Assembly (NCBI GenBank): GCA_035485575.1
Contig: DATHNW010000008.1
Location: forward strand, 179,590 to 243,589
Length of the DNA stretch: 64,000 bases
Direction: 5' to 3'
Source of the DNA: DASRHD01 sp035485575
GTDB lineage: Bacteria; Verrucomicrobiota; Verrucomicrobiia; Opitutales; Opitutaceae
The position numbers were made by a program, and so were the translations under genes. The number at the start of each line of letters is the position of its first letter. Within the stretch, counting starts at the first letter, position 1. Positions 17,132 through 23,577 of the stretch are shown here, piece by piece. The notes below the pieces were generated by a model that saw only the letters and a program-made list of their open reading frames with translations, was not told the origin of the DNA and did no database searches.

Positions 17132-17971
17132 TTAAATCACATCTGCGAAGGTTTTCTCGGTCTTGCGGAAATACCACACGCCTGTAACCAGCAGGAAGGT
17201 CACCAGCACGAGCGAATAGGCCAGGCTCGACCACGGGGGCGGAGTGGCGCCGCGCAGAAGCGCCCAGCGAAAGCCGTCGATGACGCCGACCATGGGATTG
17301 AGTTCATAGAGCGCGCGCCATCGGGCCGGCACGAGATCGCTAGTGAATGCAACGGGTGATACGTAGAGGCCAAATTGAATGATAAACGGCAGCACAAAAC
17401 GAAAATCGCGATATTTCACGTTGAGCGCGGTGAGCCATAGGCCCGCCCCGAGCGCCGCGCCGAAGGCAACGAGCAGAAAAATCGGCAGTGCGAGCAGATG
17501 TGCATCAGGCGTGAGGCCATAGACGGCCATAAGCACGGCAAGAAATGCGGCTGAGATAAAAAAGTCCACCAGGCTCACGACGATTGCGCTGACCGGAATG
17601 ATGAGACGCGGGAAATAAATCTTCGAAATGAGATGGGCGTTGCCCACTAGGCTGCTGCTCGAGGCGGAGAGCGACGCCGAAAAAAACTGCCAGGGCAGCT
17701 GCGCGGCAAAAATGAGCACGGGCCGCGGCACGCCACCCGTGGGCAGTTTGAGGATCTGCCCAAAAACGCAGAATACCGCTGTGGTCAGGGCCGGCTGCAG
17801 CAGGGCCCAGGCGATACCGACCGCTGTTTGTTTGTAACGCACGAGCAAATCGCGCCAGGTGAGAAAGAGGAACAGCTCGCGGTAGCGCCAGAGATCGCGC
17901 CAATAGTGCGCCTCGGTGCGGCCCGCCTCAAGAATAAGCGGCGGCAGGGCGGGGTCGGAGGTTTCGTTCAT
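17132..17971 (-). CDS. wzm: Polysaccharide ABC exporter permease
   Basis: A 279-residue ABC-2 type membrane protein with an N-terminal cytoplasmic stretch including the coupling region (RELFLFLTWRDLLVRYKQT), then about six hydrophobic segments, for example LIIPVSAIVVSLVDFFISAA and LPIFLLVAFGAALGAG. The motif ISKIYFPRLIIPVSAI and the loop FRFVLPFIIQFGLYVSPVAF are characteristic of Wzm/TagG permeases. It forms the channel that moves lipid-linked glycan across the inner membrane, driven by the ATPase encoded 3 bp downstream. It is 3 bp from the upstream GT4 gene. Length is normal for the family. Confidence 0.93.
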   Translation of the reverse strand: MNETSDPALPPLILEAGRTEAHYWRDLWRYRELFLFLTWRDLLVRYKQTAVGIAWALLQPALTTAVFCVFGQILKLPTGGVPRPVLIFAAQLPWQFFSASLSASSSSLVGNAHLISKIYFPRLIIPVSAIVVSLVDFFISAAFLAVLMAVYGLTPDAHLLALPIFLLVAFGAALGAGLWLTALNVKYRDFRFVLPFIIQFGLYVSPVAFTSDLVPARWRALYELNPMVGVIDGFRWALLRGATPPPWSSLAYSLVLVTFLLVTGVWYFRKTEKTFADVI

Positions 17972-17974
17972 GGC

Positions 17975-19042
17975 TTACCAGAGGGCGGCAAGGCGGGTGC
18001 GGAAATTCTCATAGGAGAAATGGCGTGCACGGTCGAGGATCGTCTCGACGTTCCAGCTGCGATGCTGGGCAGCGATAATCGCGGCGGCGATCCCAGGTAC
18101 GTCGCCGTAATCAACGAGCATGCCCGTGTCTTCCGTGATCACTTCGGGAATGCCGCCCGCGCGTGCTCCCAGGCAAGGCCTGCCGTGCGCCATGGCTTCA
18201 AGGAAGACCAGGCCAAAGCCTTCTTTTTCGCTCGGCAGGGCGAAAAGGTCACAGGCGTTAAATTCATCTCGCACCCGCGACTCCTCGACAAACCCGAGAA
18301 ACTCCACGGCGTCGCCGGCGCCATTGGCCTTCGCGAGTGCCTGCAGGCGCGGCTGGTCGTCGCCCGTGCCGCCGATGCGGAGTCGCGCGTTCGGCAGTTC
18401 GCGGCGGATCAGCGGAAGGGCCATGATCAGATGATCCACGCCCTTGTAGGCCTCGGCGGCATTGAGCCGGGTGAGGGTGAAAATCACCTGCGTGCGCAGC
18501 CGCGATGGGGGTACTGCAGGGACAAAGGCTGGATCGAGTGCGTTGGGCAGCACGGCGAGCTGGTCGGGGCGGAGCCATGGGCAGTTTTTAGCCAGTTCGC
18601 GGCGGGTGAAATCACTCACGCAGAAAATGCGCTGGGCGCCCCGCAGGGCCATACGCTCAAGCGGGCCGAAAGGGCGCCAGACCTCGATGCCATGCGCGAC
18701 GAGATAATATTTAAGCGACGGGCGAAAGACTTTGGCCAGACGAGACAGGAAAAGCTGCCGCACATGTCCGCACACGATGCGATCGGCGCGCATTCCCAGG
18801 CGCAGGGCAGCCAGCATAAATCGCAGTTTGCCGTGATGGCAGGCGATGGCCTGGCCCAGACGGTCATGGCCATACCGGGCCAGGGCGGCGGGAGGAAAGA
18901 GGGGGTCGTTCAATACCACGAGATCGACACGGCTACCCGAGGCGGCGGTCTCCTCGCAGAGTGCGCGCAGATAAAGCCGCAGGATGCGCGGGATGCCGCC
19001 TTCGGAGGCGAAAAACTCAGGGCACAGCAGCAGCGTGTTCAC
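17975..19042 (-). CDS. Glycosyltransferase family 4 (WecG/PimB-like architecture)
   Basis: A 355-residue GT-B enzyme. The N-terminus (MNTLLLCPEFFASEGGIPRI) has the glycine-rich acceptor loop, the middle contains DRIVCGHVRQLFLSRLAK, and the donor domain runs QVIFTLTRLNAAEAYKGVDH, LRIGGTGDDQPRLQALAK, VEFLGFVEESRVRDEF, then the EX7E signature ALPSEKEGFGLVFLEAMAHG. All expected GT4 motifs are intact. It would transfer a hexose or similar sugar to the lipid-linked glycan. Its 5' end overlaps the asparagine synthase gene by 26 bp, and the downstream permease lies only 3 bp from its stop. Confidence 0.93.
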   Translation of the reverse strand: MNTLLLCPEFFASEGGIPRILRLYLRALCEETAASGSRVDLVVLNDPLFPPAALARYGHDRLGQAIACHHGKLRFMLAALRLGMRADRIVCGHVRQLFLSRLAKVFRPSLKYYLVAHGIEVWRPFGPLERMALRGAQRIFCVSDFTRRELAKNCPWLRPDQLAVLPNALDPAFVPAVPPSRLRTQVIFTLTRLNAAEAYKGVDHLIMALPLIRRELPNARLRIGGTGDDQPRLQALAKANGAGDAVEFLGFVEESRVRDEFNACDLFALPSEKEGFGLVFLEAMAHGRPCLGARAGGIPEVITEDTGMLVDYGDVPGIAAAIIAAQHRSWNVETILDRARHFSYENFRTRLAALW

Positions 19043-20939
19043 GATGGGGCTGGAGGGCGGGGCGGCGGTTCACAAAGGCGATGAGCATGGCGAGGCTCCA
19101 GACCCGCGACCATTCGCGGGTGTCGTCGCCGGCCAGAAAATTTTTCCAGAACCCCTGTACGGCCTCGGCCGCAAAGAGGCCGCTGCGGTTGGCGCTGGCG
19201 GCGGAAAAGGTTTCCTCGAGAAACGGCCGCAGTTCGCGGCGCATCCAGATGGCGAAGGGCAGCGTGAAACCCTGTTTCTTGCGGCGCAAAATTTCGGGTG
19301 GAAGCACGTCGGCCACGGCGTCGGCGAGCGGTGATTTCGGGTGCGCCCGGTCATCCTTGAAGCGCGCAGGCTGTCGCCAGAGCCATTCGACGAGCGGACG
19401 GTCGACAAAGGGCACGCGTAGCTCGAGTGAGTGGCGCATGCTCATGACGTCGCTGTCGCGCAGCAGCACGTCGGCCATGTAGGTGCGCAGTTCCCACGCG
19501 CTGATGAGCTCGAAGTGGCCGGCATCTGCGAGTTCGGCGGCGAGCGTGGCCAACTGCGGGTGATGGGGCGGCTGGCGAGGGAGCGCAGCCTGCAGGTCGG
19601 GATGCAGCAGCGAGTGGCCCGCTGTTTCGGAAAAGACGCGCCGCTGCAGTGCAGCCAGCTCGTTCGCGTTATTCGCATGGCGGAGAAAATCACCGAGCTT
19701 GCGCGCGCGCGTGCCGCGGCGCGCGAGGCGGCCGAGTATGGTTTCGCGCAAGCCGGACGGCAGCTTTTGCCACAGGGGAAGCCAGCGTGCGAGGCGCGGC
19801 AGGTCGCGAAACGAGGGATAGCCGCCGAAAAGCTCGTCGCCGCCGAGTCCGGAGAGCGCGGCGGTGACGCCGCCGGCGCGGGCGGCGCGGCTGACATAGT
19901 AAGTATTGATGCCGTCGCCGGTGGGCTGGTCGAACGCCCCGAGAATTTTTTCCAAATCGGCGGAAACCTGGACGCCGGTGAGCACGCTGGCATGGTGCTC
20001 GGTGCCGAGGTGGCGCGCGATTTGGGCGGCGAAGGTGGCCTCGGAAAATTTACTTTCATCGAAACCGATGGAGAAAGTTTTCAGCCGTGCCGCGCCCGCG
20101 CGCTGCATGAGGGCGACAATGACGGACGAGTCGAGGCCGCCCGAAAGAAACGCCCCGACGGGCACGTCGGCGAGGAGGTGAGCGCGGATGGTATCGTCAA
20201 GCCTCGTGCGCAATTCATGGGTGAATTCGGCGCGGGTGGCGCAGGGTCTGGCTTCGCTGGAAATTTTTTGAAAGGTCCACCAAGCGTGCACGTTGAGTCG
20301 GCCGGCCTGGAATGTCGCACATTCGCCGGGCTGCAGGCTGCTGAGGCCGCGCCAGATCGTGCGGGGCGCCGGCACGGCGAGCCAGGCGAGATAATCGGCC
20401 ACGGCGTGCGGATCGATTTCCGCGGCGATGGCACCTGAAGCCAGCAAGGCGTTTGCCTCGGAGGCAAAGAGCAGGCGAGGGCCATCGTGGTGCAGGTAGA
20501 GCGGCTTGATGCCGAAGGCGTCGCGGGCGAGGAAAAGGCGTTGTTCGTGCGCGTCCCACACGGCGAAGGCGAACATGCCGCGCAGGCGTGGCAGGCAGGC
20601 TTCGCCCCAGTGCGCGAAGGCCGCGAGCAGAACCTCGGTGTCGCAGTGGGTCTTGAAAGCATAACCGGTCGGCCCGAGTTCAGCCCGTAGCTCGCGATGG
20701 TTGTAAATGGCGCCGTTGAAAACGAGATGGAAGCGCCTGTCGCCTGTGGCCATCGGCTGATGTCCGTTCGCCGGGTCGAAGATGGCGAGGCGGCGCATGC
20801 CGAGCGTGGCGGCGCCTTGGGCGACCAGGCCGTCATCGTCCGGGCCGCGATGCCACATGGCGGCGCACATGCGCATGACCGCCGCTTCCCGTTGGGCTGG
20901 CGCATCGGCCGGGCCGACAAATCCGGCTATGCCGCACAT
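19017..20939 (-). CDS. asnB: Glutamine-hydrolysing asparagine synthase
   Basis: A 640-residue AsnB-type protein. The N-terminal class II glutaminase domain starts MCGIAGFVGPADA, with the nucleophilic Cys2 after Met removal, and contains RRLAIFDPANGHQPM and FNGAIYNHRELR. The synthetase domain has the PPi loop AFLSGGLDSSVIVAL and ALSGLGGDELFGGYPSF. It makes asparagine from aspartate, ATP and glutamine. AsnB paralogues at the head of polysaccharide clusters are also thought to form amide bonds on sugar acids, and that alternative fits this context. It is the first gene of the minus-strand cluster, so the promoter is expected in 20940-21164. Confidence 0.92.
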   Translation of the reverse strand: MCGIAGFVGPADAPAQREAAVMRMCAAMWHRGPDDDGLVAQGAATLGMRRLAIFDPANGHQPMATGDRRFHLVFNGAIYNHRELRAELGPTGYAFKTHCDTEVLLAAFAHWGEACLPRLRGMFAFAVWDAHEQRLFLARDAFGIKPLYLHHDGPRLLFASEANALLASGAIAAEIDPHAVADYLAWLAVPAPRTIWRGLSSLQPGECATFQAGRLNVHAWWTFQKISSEARPCATRAEFTHELRTRLDDTIRAHLLADVPVGAFLSGGLDSSVIVALMQRAGAARLKTFSIGFDESKFSEATFAAQIARHLGTEHHASVLTGVQVSADLEKILGAFDQPTGDGINTYYVSRAARAGGVTAALSGLGGDELFGGYPSFRDLPRLARWLPLWQKLPSGLRETILGRLARRGTRARKLGDFLRHANNANELAALQRRVFSETAGHSLLHPDLQAALPRQPPHHPQLATLAAELADAGHFELISAWELRTYMADVLLRDSDVMSMRHSLELRVPFVDRPLVEWLWRQPARFKDDRAHPKSPLADAVADVLPPEILRRKKQGFTLPFAIWMRRELRPFLEETFSAASANRSGLFAAEAVQGFWKNFLAGDDTREWSRVWSLAMLIAFVNRRPALQPHREHAAAVP

Positions 20940-21164
20940 AAGGGAAAACAGGGAAAGCTTCGCCCCGTCGCTTCCGGGGCAAAGCGGCGAGATGGCGGGA
21001 TAACGCCAGGAATCACAGGATGTTTATCGGTCGGGACTTACCTGACTTGAGGCAGGTCAACGCAAAGCCGGCGGCGGGGCAATTCCGTTGATTGGGCGCG
21101 CAAAGATTTTTACTTGCGCAAAGGGGGCCATTTATTCGTGCACGGCGGCCTCGGGCGGGGTGGC
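20940..21164 (-). promoter_or_regulatory. Leader region upstream of the polysaccharide cluster
   Basis: This 225-bp gap between asnB and the DJ-1 family gene should hold the cluster promoter. Read on the minus strand there is a TTGACC at 21060-21055 that looks like a -35 element. It overlaps an inverted repeat (ACCTG/CAGGT arms, 21040-21057), but no matching -10 box is clear. A GC hairpin lies at 20962-20980 (arms GCCCCG/CGGGGC), followed on the minus strand by a pyrimidine-rich stretch just before the asnB start. It could act as an attenuator or simply end transcription from upstream. These are visible sequence elements. Their regulatory role is inferred. Confidence 0.4.
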
Positions 21165-21704
21165 TCACGTGCAGATGGATTGGGCGATCTCGCCGGCTTT
21201 TTCGGGCGAGAAAAGTTTTTCCACGAGCAGCAGTCCAAAATCCAATGCGGTGCCGGCGCCGCGGGAGGTCAGCAGCCGGCCATCGGCCACCGTGCGTTCA
21301 TCGGCCAGGATGCCGGGCAGTTCGGCCGCGACGGAGAAATGCGCAGTGTAGCGACGGCCGGCGAGCAGGCCGGCGTCATGCAGCACGGCGGGCGCGGCGC
21401 AGATGGCGGCGAGCCAGCGGCCGGCGGCGTGCTGGCGCTGCACGAGGTCGCGCACGCGCGGATCGGCGCGCAAATGCTTCGTGCCCGGGCCGCCCGGCAG
21501 GAAGACGCAGTCAAAATCGCGCGCGGCCACGGCATCGAGGGTGGTGTCGGCATGCAGTGTGACCCCGCTGCGACCGGTGACGTGAATCTGCCCGCCAAGG
21601 GCGGCAGTGGTGACCTCGGCGCCGGCCCGGCGCAAAAGATCAATGGGCGCAAGGGCCTCAATTTCCTCGAAACCTTCCGCCAGCAAGGCGAGAACTGTGG
21701 GCAT
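21165..21704 (-). CDS. DJ-1/PfpI family protein (YajL-like)
   Basis: A 179-residue DJ-1/PfpI superfamily protein. The N-terminus is TVLALLAEGFEEIEALAPID, with the conserved early Glu, and the nucleophile elbow is WLAAICAAPAVLHDAGLL, placing the reactive Cys in ICAAP. GTALDFGLLLVE near the C-terminus is typical of the YajL/DJ-1 branch. Proposed activities for this group are glyoxalase/deglycase-like chemistry, thiol-linked chaperone function or oxidative-stress protection, and the actual one here cannot be chosen. It is transcribed away from the SDR gene at 21724, with a 19-bp divergent gap. Length and motifs are complete. Confidence 0.88.
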   Translation of the reverse strand: MPTVLALLAEGFEEIEALAPIDLLRRAGAEVTTAALGGQIHVTGRSGVTLHADTTLDAVAARDFDCVFLPGGPGTKHLRADPRVRDLVQRQHAAGRWLAAICAAPAVLHDAGLLAGRRYTAHFSVAAELPGILADERTVADGRLLTSRGAGTALDFGLLLVEKLFSPEKAGEIAQSICT

Positions 21705-21723
21705 GGGCAGAGTTTAATCACGG

Positions 21724-22632
21724 ATGGAGACCAAGGAAAACGAAAAATTTCACGGCAAACACCTGGTCGTTTTTGGCGCGGGTTATGCCGGAGGCGAGCT
21801 GGCGCGGCAGGCGCTGGCGAGGGGAATGCGCGTGACCGCACTGACGCGCAACGCCGGGAAGGCGGCCGCGCTGGCGCAACTTGGCGCGGAAGAAATTGTG
21901 GCGGAATTGGGCGGCAGCACCTGGCATGCACGCATTGCCGGCGGGGCGGATTTTGTCGTGAACTGCGTCAGTGCGGGCGGCGACGGCCTGGCGGGCTACC
22001 AGCGCAGCTATGTCGGGGGCATGCGGTCGATCATGGCCTGGGCGGCGCACGCGCCGGTCGGCACGCTGGTTTACACGAGCAGCACGTCGGTCTATCCGCA
22101 AACCGGGGGGATGCGCGTCGATGAAACGGCGCCGACGGAAGCCGCGGATGAGGCCGGAAAATTCCTGCTTGAGGCCGAGGCGCTGGCGCGCGGCTGTCCC
22201 TGTGCGCGATGGTTTGTGCTGCGACTGGCCGGGCTTTACGGGCCTGCCCGGCACCGGCTGCTCGACGACCTGCGTTCGGGCATGACCGTGCTGGCCGGAC
22301 AGGGCGGACATCATTTGAACCTGGTTCACCGTGATGATGTGGTGGCGGCGATCTGGGCGGCACTGGGTGCGCCGGCGGGCTGCGCGAGCGGGATATTCAA
22401 TGTCGCCGATGACCGCGCAGCGACACGGGCCGAGGTGGCTGGATGGCTGGCGGCGCGGCTGGGGGTGGCCGCACCGGCTTTCACCAGCACGGCGGCGGGC
22501 GGCAGGCGGGCGGTCACCCCCGACCGGATCATCGACAACGGGAAATTGAAGGCGACCCTGGGCTGGCGGCCGCGTTTTCCAGGTTTTCGCGAAGGTTATG
22601 AAAATTTGTTGTCGCAACCGCCGCCGGTCTGA
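21724..22632 (+). CDS. NAD(P)-dependent epimerase/dehydratase-like protein (SDR)
   Basis: A 302-residue extended short-chain dehydrogenase. The nucleotide-binding loop is HLVVFGAGYAGGELARQALA, followed by the STSVYPQ motif after LVYTSS. The usual catalytic Tyr-X3-Lys is not evident, since the region reads EAGKFLLEAEAL. It resembles YeeZ-like SDR proteins of unclear function, so it may be an atypical member acting as reductase, epimerase or NAD(P) sensor. It is on the plus strand, 32 bp before ybaB, and may be cotranscribed with ybaB and recR. Family is reasonably certain; activity is not. Confidence 0.75.
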   Translation: METKENEKFHGKHLVVFGAGYAGGELARQALARGMRVTALTRNAGKAAALAQLGAEEIVAELGGSTWHARIAGGADFVVNCVSAGGDGLAGYQRSYVGGMRSIMAWAAHAPVGTLVYTSSTSVYPQTGGMRVDETAPTEAADEAGKFLLEAEALARGCPCARWFVLRLAGLYGPARHRLLDDLRSGMTVLAGQGGHHLNLVHRDDVVAAIWAALGAPAGCASGIFNVADDRAATRAEVAGWLAARLGVAAPAFTSTAAGGRRAVTPDRIIDNGKLKATLGWRPRFPGFREGYENLLSQPPPV

Positions 22633-22664
22633 CTCTCAACTTTTCCCCACAACCCCACACAACC

Positions 22665-22970
22665 ATGGCCGGCGTAGGCAAACTTCTCAAACAAGCGCAG
22701 AAAATGCAGCGTTCCATCGACGCGCTCCAGGCCCAGCTTGAGGCCAAGGAAATCGAGGTCGCGAGCGGCGGCGCGGTAAAGATCAAGATCAACGGCGCGG
22801 GCAAATTCCTGGCCCTGACGCTCGATCCGGAACTCCTGAAAGAGGATCCGAAGTTCGTGGCCGACGCGGTGCTTGCCGCCGTGCAGGATGCCGCGAAGCA
22901 GGCCAAGGATTACAACGATGCCGAGATGCAGAAGGTGACCTCGGCATTCCAGATGCCGGGCCTGATGTGA
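22665..22970 (+). CDS. ybaB: YbaB/EbfC nucleoid-associated protein
   Basis: A 101-residue YbaB/EbfC family protein. The coiled-coil N-terminus (KLLKQAQKMQRSIDALQAQL) and the following beta segment (IEVASGGAVKIKINGAGKFL) are diagnostic. Members are small DNA-binding nucleoid proteins, usually encoded just before recR as part of a dnaX-ybaB-recR unit. Here recR follows 13 bp downstream but dnaX is not upstream. The start codon is preceded by an A/C-rich leader (CCCCACAACCCCACACAACC) without a Shine-Dalgarno match, similar to several other genes in this window. The annotation is secure. Confidence 0.94.
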   Translation: MAGVGKLLKQAQKMQRSIDALQAQLEAKEIEVASGGAVKIKINGAGKFLALTLDPELLKEDPKFVADAVLAAVQDAAKQAKDYNDAEMQKVTSAFQMPGLM

Positions 22971-22983
22971 CGCGGGGCACGCG

Positions 22984-23577
22984 ATGACGCCGGCCTTCGA
23001 GAAACTCCAGAAGCACCTGAAGCAACTGCCCGGCCTCGGCTACCGTTCGTCGGAACGCATCGCGCTGCATCTGCTGGTGGAGAAGCCCCTGCGGCTGCCC
23101 GCGCTGGTGGCGGCGCTGCAGGAGGCGGCGGCCGCGGTCCGGCGTTGCAGGCGCTGCGGCAACCTGGCCGAGGGGGAGCTGTGCGCGGTGTGTGCGGACG
23201 AAAAGCGCGACGCGGGCGTCGTGTGCGTCGTCGAGCAGGTGCCCGATCTGGTGGCGATCGAGCGCAGCGGCGCATATCGCGGCGTCTACCATGTCCTGCA
23301 TGGGAAACTTTCGCCGATCCATGGCGTGGGGCCGGACGATTTGAATTTTGCCCCGCTGCTGGCACGGGTCGAGGCGGGCACGGTGCGCGAATTGATCCTC
23401 GCCCTTTCGAATGACGTCGAGGGTGAGGCGACGTGTCATTTTCTCACCGAGCGGCTGCCGGCGGGGCGCGTGCAGGTGACGCGCATCGGCTTTGGCCTGC
23501 CAAGCGGCGGAGGCGTGCTCTATGCCGATTCAGTGACCCTGAAGAGCGCGCTCGATGGGCGGCGCGATTATCACTAA
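22984..23577 (+). CDS. recR: Recombination mediator protein RecR
   Basis: A 197-residue RecR. It has an N-terminal helix-hairpin-helix-like part (LPGLGYRSSERIALHLL), a four-cysteine zinc finger (CRRCGNLAEGELCAVC, about residues 57-72), and a Toprim domain starting VVCVVEQVPDLVAIERSG, with VYHVLHGKLSPIHGVGPDD and the C-terminal GFGLPSGGGVLYAD. RecR loads with RecO, or with RecF, to place RecA on SSB-coated gaps. It is 13 bp after ybaB, the classical pairing. Its stop overlaps the stop of the convergent kinase gene by 4 bp. Confidence 0.96.
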   Translation: MTPAFEKLQKHLKQLPGLGYRSSERIALHLLVEKPLRLPALVAALQEAAAAVRRCRRCGNLAEGELCAVCADEKRDAGVVCVVEQVPDLVAIERSGAYRGVYHVLHGKLSPIHGVGPDDLNFAPLLARVEAGTVRELILALSNDVEGEATCHFLTERLPAGRVQVTRIGFGLPSGGGVLYADSVTLKSALDGRRDYH

